From Azospirillum sp. RU38E (lineage in GTDB: Bacteria; Pseudomonadota; Alphaproteobacteria; Azospirillales; Azospirillaceae), in contig NZ_FZOI01000018.1 of assembly GCF_900188385.1 (NCBI RefSeq), positions 1 through 64,000 on the forward strand: a stretch of DNA of 64,000 nucleotides. The letters are read 5' to 3'. Of the stretch, positions 57,019-64,000 are shown piece after piece; the stretch's first letter is position 1; every line of letters begins with the position of its first letter. The notes under the pieces were generated by a model, which searched no databases, was not told the DNA's origin, and saw only the letters and a list, made by a program, of their open reading frames with translations. The position numbers and the translations under genes were made by a program.

Positions 57019-57756
57019 TTAGTCCCGCACCGCCTTGGCGATGCGGGTCAGCGGCACCTTGGCCGTTGCATTGTGAAGCTGTTGCAGGCGGTGAACCTGG
57101 GTGGCCGATGCCATCACCGCATGGGCGAGCGCCAGATGACCCTCCCGGTGCAGCGCCAGCACATCCGCATCGGGCAAGTCACGCAGGCGGTCTTCACTGA
57201 TCGTGTAAAGCCCCTCAATCTGGTTTTCCCGCCCATCGCCGAAGGTCAGCATCATGTCGACCGGGCAGATCAGGTCCAGCGCCGCCAGCCGGTCGACAAA
57301 GCTGCGCGCGGCGGCCAGATCATCACGCAGGCCGGCCAGCAGCCGGCCCACCTGTTCGGTGCGCGCCGTCGGCTGGCCGTGCGCGTCGAACAGGGGTTCG
57401 CCGTCGCGGTCATGCAGCCGGTCCGTTTCCTCCTCCACCGCCAGATCGAACACGCCCCCGGCGCCGGGGGCGAGGTGGAAAGGCTGGCGCAGCAGGTTAC
57501 GCGGCAGATATGTGGCCTGCCAGCCACCCTGGATCATGAACCAGCTTGCCCCCCCTTCCAGGGCGAACAAGGCGCAGAGGTTGAACCGGCCGCTATCGGC
57601 ATGTTTCAGCAGAAAGATCGGGTAATCGGCCAGCGCGTCCCGCACCTCGCTCAGCCCCAGTTGGGCATGGTTCTGCCGGGCGGCATGGCCCATGTCCGGC
57701 AAGGGGCGCAGGCGGGCGCTGGCGTGGCGGGCAGCGGTCAGGGGATGGATGGGCAT
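57019..57756 (-). CDS. SapC family protein
   Basis: A 245-aa soluble protein of the SapC-like family, with conserved SEVRDALADYPIFLLKHADSGRFNLCALFALEGG and a C-terminal LTRIAKAVRD. Proteins of this family are regularly encoded beside tryptophan halogenases and TonB receptors in Caulobacter, sphingomonads and relatives, as here. The biochemical role is unknown. The gene begins 24 bases after the halogenase stop, so they are likely cotranscribed. Confidence 0.85.
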   Translation of the reverse strand: MPIHPLTAARHASARLRPLPDMGHAARQNHAQLGLSEVRDALADYPIFLLKHADSGRFNLCALFALEGGASWFMIQGGWQATYLPRNLLRQPFHLAPGAGGVFDLAVEEETDRLHDRDGEPLFDAHGQPTARTEQVGRLLAGLRDDLAAARSFVDRLAALDLICPVDMMLTFGDGRENQIEGLYTISEDRLRDLPDADVLALHREGHLALAHAVMASATQVHRLQQLHNATAKVPLTRIAKAVRD

Positions 57757-57780
57757 GGGTGCTTCTCCTGATAACCGGGA

Positions 57781-59331
57781 TCAGACCGGCTGCAGCCCGT
57801 ATTGCTGAATACGGTTCAGCAGGTCACGGTGGCGCGGCAGGTCACGCAGGGCCTGTTGGCGCGCCCGCTCGGCCTGGGCAAAGGCGCGGCGCGCGCTGGC
57901 GGCTTCCGCCTTCACCTGGGCCAGCCCGCTATAGTCCGCGGCGAAGCCCATGCCATGCATCACATATTGATAAGACGGCCAAGAGAACACCTCCGGCTGG
58001 TGCGGGAAATCGGCGGGGCCGGGCGGGTGATAGCGCCACAGTTCCAGCTTTTCCCGCAATTCCAGCGGAATGCTGGCCGGGTCCAGATTATCGCGCCAGA
58101 AGGCGGTATCGGTCCGCTTGGTCAGCACATAATGCAGCTTCAGGAATTCGATGATCCGGTCCCAATGATGGGTGAAGGCGCGGTTGAACTGGCGGGACAG
58201 CGTGTCCATCACTGCCCGGTTGGCCGGCAGCCGGTCGGCGATGAAATCCACCGCCGTTTCGATCAGCATCAGGGCCGATGCCTCCAGCGGTTCCAGGAAG
58301 CCGGCGGCCAGCCCGACCCCGACACAATTATGCGTCCAGAAGCTGGCGCGGTGGCCGGCGCGGATTTTGATCAGGCGCGGGCTCAACCCGTCGGCGGCGG
58401 GGCCCAGATAACGGCGCAGGCTCTCTTCCGCCGCCTCATCACTCATATGTCGGCTGGAATAGACATGGCCGGTGCCACGCCGCGTGGGCAGGCCGATATC
58501 CCAGATCCATCCGGCATCCTGGGCGGTGGAAATGGTGTGCGTGGCAATGGGCGCGTCGGGCCGATCATAGGGCACCTGCAGCGCCAGCGCCCGGTCACAG
58601 AACAGCACATCGCTGCAATCCTTGAACGGCACGCCATAGGTGCCGCCCAGCAGCAGGGAGGCGAAACCGGTGCAATCAACGAAGAAATCCCCGTCGACCC
58701 GCCCCGCCCCGCGCAGGGTCAGCCCAGTCAGGTCGCCGGCTTCATCCTGATGCACCTCGGTGATGTCATCCACCATATGGATGACGCCCAGCTTTTCCAC
58801 CGCGTGGTCGCGCAGCAGATCGGCGAATTTCCCAGCATCCAAATGATAGGCGTAATTGGCCAGCCCGGCATATTCCGGGCTGGTGATGGATTTCGGCGCC
58901 AACCCGGCGTCGCACAGGCTGGCCTGGAAATCCACCGCTTCGGCGAAATTCAACGGGTTTTCGCGGGCGAAAGCCTGCCAATGGCCGGACAGGTTGATCT
59001 GCGGTGCGCCCTGCGGCGGGTTCAGCGGGTGGTAATAAGCATCGCCAGCGCTGCCATCCGTCCAGCGGGCAAACTGGGCGCCCTGCTTGAAGGCGGCATC
59101 GCACTGGCGGATGAAATCGGTCTCCCGGATACCGATCTTGCGCAGGGTGTTGCGCATGGTCGGCCACGTCCCCTCCCCCACCCCGATGGTGCCGATCACC
59201 GCCGATTCGATGAGGATGACGCGCACGCCACCCGCCAGGCTGGTACCATTGCGAGCGGCAATCCGGCCGGCGGCGATCCAGCCGGCGGAGCCGCCCCCGG
59301 CGATGACAACCGTTTTCACGGGCTTGTCCAT
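57781..59331 (-). CDS. Flavin-dependent tryptophan halogenase family protein
   Basis: A 516-aa FAD enzyme. FAD site GGGSAG (12-17). The lysine equivalent to the PrnA catalytic Lys is K82 in AFKQG. The halogenase motif WIWDI (274-278, WxWxI) blocks monooxygenation. Glu346 in LEPLEAS matches PrnA Glu346. So the catalytic set for chlorinating or brominating an indole or other aromatic is complete. In cluster context with SapC and a TonB receptor the true substrate is unknown and may not be free tryptophan. Its start is divergent from the receptor gene. Confidence 0.9.
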   Translation of the reverse strand: MDKPVKTVVIAGGGSAGWIAAGRIAARNGTSLAGGVRVILIESAVIGTIGVGEGTWPTMRNTLRKIGIRETDFIRQCDAAFKQGAQFARWTDGSAGDAYYHPLNPPQGAPQINLSGHWQAFARENPLNFAEAVDFQASLCDAGLAPKSITSPEYAGLANYAYHLDAGKFADLLRDHAVEKLGVIHMVDDITEVHQDEAGDLTGLTLRGAGRVDGDFFVDCTGFASLLLGGTYGVPFKDCSDVLFCDRALALQVPYDRPDAPIATHTISTAQDAGWIWDIGLPTRRGTGHVYSSRHMSDEAAEESLRRYLGPAADGLSPRLIKIRAGHRASFWTHNCVGVGLAAGFLEPLEASALMLIETAVDFIADRLPANRAVMDTLSRQFNRAFTHHWDRIIEFLKLHYVLTKRTDTAFWRDNLDPASIPLELREKLELWRYHPPGPADFPHQPEVFSWPSYQYVMHGMGFAADYSGLAQVKAEAASARRAFAQAERARQQALRDLPRHRDLLNRIQQYGLQPV

Positions 59332-59618
59332 AAACTCCTCCCACTTGATTATATTGGCATTTTTATGCCTTGGCGGGCAGACCGCAGCCCAACGGGCCGA
59401 TGCAGATATACCACACGAGGGAACGTTTTAGCCCGAAAGCGTCAGTTCGTCGATTGCAATGTTATATTTATCTGATAATTCATATACAAGAAACCGACGG
59501 CAAGAACGGTGGAGGGGGCTCCTCCTCCGGCAGGCGTCGAAAATCCGGGCGGCACAATCCTGTTCGGTCAGACCGGTACGCCCGGTCAGCAAGAAGTAAT
59601 GTGTGGGAGGAGTGACAT
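59332..59618. promoter_or_regulatory. Divergent promoter region halogenase/TonB receptor
   Basis: A 287-base gap without a gene. It contains the inverted repeat GGCATTTTTATGCC (59356-59369) and an AT-rich stretch TTATATTTATCTGATAATTC (59462-59481) matching part of the palindrome before the GntR gene. The receptor's ribosome site GGGAGGAG (59605-59612) lies six bases before its ATG. Confidence 0.45.
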
Positions 59619-62417
59619 ATGCTGAAAAAGACTATGGGCCGGCGCATGGCTGCCGGCCTGGGTGGTGTTGGCATGGCCGCGCTGTGCGCCCTGATCCCGG
59701 CAATGCCGGCGATGGCGCAGAATGCCAATGGTGCTACGGACGGCACGCTGGATGAAATCGTCGTCACCGGTATCCGCCGCTCCCTGCAGGCTTCGGCGGA
59801 AATGAAGCGTTCCGCCGGCATTGTGATGGACAGCATCGCCAGCGAAGATCTGGGCAAGTTCCCGGACAGCAACGTGGCGGAATCGCTGCAGCGCATCCCT
59901 GGCGTCTCCATCGACCGCAGCGGCGGCGAAGGCCGTTTTGTCACCGTTCGCGGTTTCGGGCCGGAATTCAACACGGTGCTGGTCAATGGCCGTTCCTTCG
60001 CCTCGGAAAACCAGGGCCGCGAATTCTCCTTCGACCTGCTGGCCGCCGAACTGATTTCCGGCGCTGACGTCTATAAGACCAGCCAGGCCGCAGTGCAGGA
60101 TGGCGGCATCGGCGCCACCATCAATGTGAAGACGGCGCGCCCGTTTGATATTGGCGGGTTCAAGGCCATCGCGTCCGCCAAGGGCGTGTATGAAGAGAAT
60201 AACAAGAAGGTCTCGCCGCAGGCCTTCGGCTTGCTGTCCGGCACCTTCAATGATGACAAGCTGGGTGCCCTGCTGGCCGTGTCCTACCAGAAGCGTGAGA
60301 CGGAAACCCCGTCCACCACGGTGAACGGCTATCTGTCCGGCCAGACGATCGGCCCCTCCTCCAACCCCATCGCCACCAATGTCTATGCCCCGCGTAACCT
60401 GGATATCGGCCAGGAAACGTCGGAGCGCGAACGCATTGGCGTCAACCTGACCACCCAGCTGCAGGCCAATGACGATCTGGTCTTCACCCTGGACGGGTTG
60501 TACAACAAGTTCACCGTTGACGCGACGAACCACGCGCTGGGCAACTGGTTTGAGCCTTCCAGCTACACCGCCGCCCAGATTGATTCCAACCGCACGGTTA
60601 CCGGGCTGACGACCAACGGCAATGCCGACCTGATCGTTGACACCAATAACCGTAACGTCACCACCAAGGCTCTGGGGCTGAATGGCGCCTGGAACGTCAA
60701 TGATAATCTGACAGTGAAGGCGGACGCTTCCTGGTCCAAGGCCCGCAATAATAACGGCGGCAAGGATGTCTTCACCGTTATCGGCATTCCTTCCACCTAC
60801 AGCTTCCAGCAGGCGGATGGCGGCGGCTTCCCCTCCGTCTTCGGTCACACCACCTCACTGACCGACCCGACGCGGGGCCGCACCCATATCGCCATCCGCC
60901 AGGGCAATGATGAGGCGGAAGAGGTGTTCGAGTATAAGCTGGACACCGAATGGAAGAGCGATGGCGGCGTGCTGGATGCCATCCGTTTCGGCCTGATCAA
61001 TACCAACCGCGAAAAGACCAGCAATTCGGTCTCCAGCGACCCGAACATTCAGTGCCTCTATTGCGGCTATCCGACCTCGGCTGATGCTTCCCTGCTGAAG
61101 CCGTTCAGCCTGGGCAGCTTCCTGGGTTCCGGCGGGCGTTTCCCGGCCAATTTCATGACCTATGATGCCGACGCCTATTTCCGCTTCCTGGAAAGCCCGG
61201 CAGCAGCAGCGGCCCTGGATAAAGCCAATAACCTGGCACCGGGCACCACGGCGGCCCGTATCGCTGCCAGCAACGGTTATGCGGCGACCCGCCAGCCCAA
61301 TTCCTTCTCCGTGAAGGAAAGCGTCTATGGCGGTTATCTGGATACCGACTTCAAGGGTGACCTGGGTGGTTTGCCCTGGTTCGTGAATATCGGCTTCCGC
61401 TATATCCACACCGAGGTGAAGGCCGCGGGCCAGCAGCTGGCCCTGACCGACATCCTGCCGGTGACTGGCGACAATACCATCTATACGGCGGTCTATGCCA
61501 ATAACGGCGTGCCGGTGGCGACCAGCCAGAAGAGCAGCTACGATTACCTGCTGCCCAGCCTGAACGTGAAGATCGACCTGACGGACGATGTGATCGCCCG
61601 TTTCGGTGCTTCCCGCACGCTGACCCGCCCGCAGATCAGCGATATGGCGCCGCGTATCAGCTTTGATACGGTGCGTCCGGCCAGCCTGGACGCTTCGGGC
61701 GGCAACCCGTCGCTGAAGCCCTACACCTCTGACAATTTCGACATGTCGTTCGAATGGTACCCGACCCGTACCACCACCCTGTCGGCGGCCGCTTTCTATA
61801 AGCGCGTCAACAATTTCGTGGTGCAGACCCGGGCGGATGAGGTGTTCACCATCGCCAATGCCGGCAAGCTGGCGGTGGGTGCCGGTGGCGTGACCGGGCC
61901 GAACCAGGTAACGTTCAGCGTGCGCCGTCCGCGCAACGCGCAGAGCGCCAATGTCCATGGGTTTGAGTTCAACGTGAACCACACGATGGATTACCTGCCC
62001 GGTCTGCTGGCCGGTTTCGGTATCCAGGCGAACGCCACCTTCGTGGACAGCAACGCCGTGTTCGACCCCAGCTCCACCACCACCTCCTTCGCGCTGGAAG
62101 GTTTGGGTGACAGCCAGAACCTGGCCGTTTTCTATGAAATGGACGGGCTGTCGGCACGCGTCGCCTATAACCGCCGCGAACGTTTCCTGGAAAGCCTGGT
62201 CAACCCCAGCGCTGGTTCCGATCCGGTCTACCGCCGGACCTATGATCAGGTTGACGCCCGCGTCAGCTACAATGTGCTTGAGAATGTGCAGGTCTTCGCT
62301 GAAGGCACCAATATTTTCGGCAGCGAAGTCGTCACCACCGGCCGCTTCGACAATCAGGTCCTGACCTATGTCGATACGGGTGCCCGTTACGCAATCGGTG
62401 TCCGCGCCGATTTCTAA
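59619..62417 (+). CDS. TonB-dependent outer-membrane receptor
   Basis: A 932-aa receptor importing a scarce nutrient through the outer membrane using TonB. A signal peptide (to about AMAQ, 33) is followed by a TonB box DEIVVTG (45-51) and a plug domain with PDSNVAESLQRIPGVSIDR and VRGFGPEFNTVLVNGR (about 55-180). A long 22-strand barrel ends in RYAIGVRADF. It belongs to the carbohydrate-type TonB receptors often paired with tryptophan halogenase and SapC in Caulobacter-like loci. Cargo is unknown; a galactoside or glycoside is suggested by neighbours. It ends with a strong terminator. Confidence 0.93.
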   Translation: MLKKTMGRRMAAGLGGVGMAALCALIPAMPAMAQNANGATDGTLDEIVVTGIRRSLQASAEMKRSAGIVMDSIASEDLGKFPDSNVAESLQRIPGVSIDRSGGEGRFVTVRGFGPEFNTVLVNGRSFASENQGREFSFDLLAAELISGADVYKTSQAAVQDGGIGATINVKTARPFDIGGFKAIASAKGVYEENNKKVSPQAFGLLSGTFNDDKLGALLAVSYQKRETETPSTTVNGYLSGQTIGPSSNPIATNVYAPRNLDIGQETSERERIGVNLTTQLQANDDLVFTLDGLYNKFTVDATNHALGNWFEPSSYTAAQIDSNRTVTGLTTNGNADLIVDTNNRNVTTKALGLNGAWNVNDNLTVKADASWSKARNNNGGKDVFTVIGIPSTYSFQQADGGGFPSVFGHTTSLTDPTRGRTHIAIRQGNDEAEEVFEYKLDTEWKSDGGVLDAIRFGLINTNREKTSNSVSSDPNIQCLYCGYPTSADASLLKPFSLGSFLGSGGRFPANFMTYDADAYFRFLESPAAAAALDKANNLAPGTTAARIAASNGYAATRQPNSFSVKESVYGGYLDTDFKGDLGGLPWFVNIGFRYIHTEVKAAGQQLALTDILPVTGDNTIYTAVYANNGVPVATSQKSSYDYLLPSLNVKIDLTDDVIARFGASRTLTRPQISDMAPRISFDTVRPASLDASGGNPSLKPYTSDNFDMSFEWYPTRTTTLSAAAFYKRVNNFVVQTRADEVFTIANAGKLAVGAGGVTGPNQVTFSVRRPRNAQSANVHGFEFNVNHTMDYLPGLLAGFGIQANATFVDSNAVFDPSSTTTSFALEGLGDSQNLAVFYEMDGLSARVAYNRRERFLESLVNPSAGSDPVYRRTYDQVDARVSYNVLENVQVFAEGTNIFGSEVVTTGRFDNQVLTYVDTGARYAIGVRADF

Positions 62418-62454
62418 CGGTTTTTGACTCTCCCTTCTTCCTCAGGATCCCTGA

Positions 62455-62485
62455 AAGGGGGCGGCCCGTCCGCCCCCTTCTTTTT
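62455..62485 (+). terminator. Intrinsic terminator after the TonB receptor gene
   Basis: A perfect 10-bp stem AAGGGGGCGG/CCGCCCCCTT with a 5-base loop is followed by C and five T residues, 38 bases after the stop. Confidence 0.85.
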
Positions 62486-62494
62486 ATGGGAAAC

Positions 62495-63421
62495 TTACGG
62501 CTGCAAGGCCAGCACGGCGGCCCCGATCAACCCGGCATTGGCCCCCAGTTCGGCCGGCACCAGCAACGGTTCCTCCGTCCGCCGCAGGATCAGGGCACGG
62601 ACGGCCTGATCCAGGGCCGCCACCAGCGGCGCCGATGAACCGAGGCCGCCACCCACCGGCACCCGATGCGGGCCGATGGCATTGACCAGCAGGGCCAACG
62701 GTTCAGACACCAGTTCCAGGAAGATGGACATGGTGCGGCTGCTGAGAGCCTCACCCGCCTGCCAGCCGTCAACGATGCTGCGACTGTCCAGCCCCTGGCC
62801 CGTCAGATGGCGGTGCAGCCGTTCCAGCCCGCGCGCACTGCCGAAGGTCTCGACACAGCCCATCCTGCCGCAGCCGCATTCCAGCCGGGGAATGGCGACG
62901 GGGGGCGATCCGGCCATGGTTTTCACAATGGCGCCATGGCCCCATTCCCCGGTGATGCCGGCAGCCCCGGAGATCAACCGGCCACCCACCACCAGCCCGC
63001 CGCCAATGCCGGTGCCCAGGATGATGCCGAACACCACCCGGTGGCCCCGCCCGGCGCCAACGGTGGCCTCCGCCAGGGCGAAACAGTCGGCATCATTGGC
63101 CACCCGCACCGGGCGGCCCAGCGCCACCGTCAGTTCCGCCGCCAGCCGATGCCCCACCAGCCCACCCAGGTTGGAGGCGGCGGTCAGGATGCCGCTGTCC
63201 GGATCAACGATGCCGGCCATGGAGATGGCCAGCGGCGCATCCGCCGGCTGCCCCGCGCCATGGCGGGCGCAGAGGCCGGCCAGCGCCGCCACGAAATCCG
63301 CCCAGCTATGGGCCGGGGTCGGCACCTGATCGACCTGTCGCACCGCCTCCCCATTGCGGGGGGCGAGGCCGAATTTCATGAAGGAACCGCCGATATCGAC
63401 ACAGAAAGCCACGGCAGACAC
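62495..63421 (-). CDS. ROK-family sugar kinase (N-acetylglucosamine/glucose kinase type)
   Basis: A 308-aa cytoplasmic kinase. ATP-binding DIGGS (9-13), the catalytic Asp in VANDADCFALAEA (D110), the ROK zinc motif ECGCGRMGCVE (181-191) and H162 in GEWGHG are all present. Members phosphorylate GlcNAc, glucose, mannose or fructose; specificity is open. It is convergent with the TonB receptor gene and lies 9 bases after the ABC permease gene on the same strand, suggesting a transport/phosphorylation unit. Confidence 0.9.
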   Translation of the reverse strand: MSAVAFCVDIGGSFMKFGLAPRNGEAVRQVDQVPTPAHSWADFVAALAGLCARHGAGQPADAPLAISMAGIVDPDSGILTAASNLGGLVGHRLAAELTVALGRPVRVANDADCFALAEATVGAGRGHRVVFGIILGTGIGGGLVVGGRLISGAAGITGEWGHGAIVKTMAGSPPVAIPRLECGCGRMGCVETFGSARGLERLHRHLTGQGLDSRSIVDGWQAGEALSSRTMSIFLELVSEPLALLVNAIGPHRVPVGGGLGSSAPLVAALDQAVRALILRRTEEPLLVPAELGANAGLIGAAVLALQP

Positions 63422-63430
63422 ACCCGTTCG

Positions 63431-64000
63431 TCAGCTTCTCGGGTCAAGCAGGTCGCGCAGACCATCGCCGAGGATGTTGAAACCAAGCACGGTCAGCATG
63501 ATCGCCAGACCGGGAAACAGGGACATATAGATATTCACGCCCAGATAGTTGCGCCCATCGCTCATCATCGCCCCCCATTCGGGCATGGGCGGCTGCGCCC
63601 CCATACCCAGGAAGGACAGGCTGGCCGCTGACAAAACCACCGTGCCCGCCGTCAGGGTGGATTGCACGATGACGGGGCCAAGGGCATTGCGCAGGATATG
63701 GTCGAACATGATGCGCGGCGTGGATGCGCCCAGGGCCCGCGCCGCCTCCACATAATCCATGCTTTTCAGGCCCAAAGCCACGTTGCGCATCAGCCGCGCA
63801 TAGACAGGCACGGAGAAAATGGCGATGGCGATCAACAGGTTGAACAGGCCCGGCCCCAGGATGGAGACGATCAGGATGGCCAGCACCACACCCGGAAAGG
63901 CGAACAGCACATCCATGGTCCACATGATCACCTGATCGACCAGCCCGCCGATGGTGCCGGCGGCCAGCCCCAGCGGCACGCCCACCAGCACCGCCAGCCC
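63431..64000 (-). CDS. Dipeptide/oligopeptide-type ABC transporter permease (partial, DppC/OppC family)
   Basis: The gene runs off the right edge; the 190 visible C-terminal codons encode four hydrophobic helices. The cytoplasmic EAA loop is EAARALGASTPRIMFDHILRN, and the LSFLGMGAQPPMPEWGAMMSDGR block is typical of DppC/OppC permeases of periplasmic binding-protein transporters. Despite the family name, such systems also carry glycosides. The ROK kinase follows 9 bases later. The N-terminus and partner genes lie beyond the window. Confidence 0.9.
   Translation of the reverse strand, partial: GLAVLVGVPLGLAAGTIGGLVDQVIMWTMDVLFAFPGVVLAILIVSILGPGLFNLLIAIAIFSVPVYARLMRNVALGLKSMDYVEAARALGASTPRIMFDHILRNALGPVIVQSTLTAGTVVLSAASLSFLGMGAQPPMPEWGAMMSDGRNYLGVNIYMSLFPGLAIMLTVLGFNILGDGLRDLLDPRS

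Noticed and set aside
59586-60848. Minus-strand open frame opposite the start of the TonB receptor gene
   Set aside because: It covers the receptor's ribosome site, signal peptide and plug. No motif of its own.

Overview
This is a GC-rich, densely coding chromosomal segment of a Gram-negative bacterium. Translation, outer-membrane biogenesis and lipid A genes occur in the order rpsB-tsf-pyrH-frr-uppS-cdsA-dxr-rseP-bamA-ompH-lpxD-fabZ-lpxA-lpxI-lpxB, which is the alphaproteobacterial arrangement. LpxI in place of LpxH, a LolC/LolE-type lipoprotein exporter, a DUF3369 cyclic-di-GMP response regulator, a cytosolic chemoreceptor and a TonB receptor/tryptophan halogenase/SapC cluster suggest Rhodospirillales, perhaps the Azospirillaceae. 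The family placement is inference from gene content. No rRNA, tRNA, CRISPR array, complete insertion sequence or prophage was recognised.

Layout. 1-79 holds the last codons of a gene entering from the left. 92-5074 carries a receiver/DUF3369/[15 protein letters not shown]/EAL protein and, divergently, a CPA1 Na+/H+ antiporter with a C-terminal cyclic-nucleotide-binding-like domain. 5074-5394 is a non-coding block packed with hairpins, containing two inverted copies of a multi-hairpin repeat. 5395-20062 is the envelope and translation supercluster, all on the minus strand. 20315-29932 holds a TPR protein, a UbiC-like protein, a large RTX protein, dnaE and a divergent regulator/membrane-protein pair. 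29969-34859 holds an RcnB-like protein, alkA and the lolD-lolE-lolC exporter. 34972-41780 holds an unrecognised protein beside an AT-rich gap, a di-haem peroxidase divergent from a phosphoesterase, a PhyH oxygenase coupled to tyrS, and anmK. 41905-49404 holds a prolyl oligopeptidase, a FemAB-like protein, epmA, lpd and a soluble chemoreceptor.

49466-64000 looks like a nutrient-scavenging locus. It encodes a GntR/FCD regulator, an exported GH2 beta-galactosidase, glpD, glpK, a SapC protein, a flavin-dependent tryptophan halogenase, a divergent TonB-dependent receptor, a ROK sugar kinase and the end of a dipeptide/oligopeptide-type ABC permease. The run lacZ-glpD-glpK on one strand fits use of a galactoside of glycerol: hydrolysis in the periplasm, then entry of glycerol into central metabolism through GlpK and GlpD. 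This is a hypothesis from gene order.

The most unusual signal is the non-coding repeat family (about 5074-5232, 5253-5394 and 56926-57010). Its stems differ in sequence between copies yet keep base pairing, with conserved spacers and loops. That pattern points to a mobile or functional structured element. One copy is bounded by perfect 9-bp inverted repeats, and another overlaps the ribosome-binding region of glpK.
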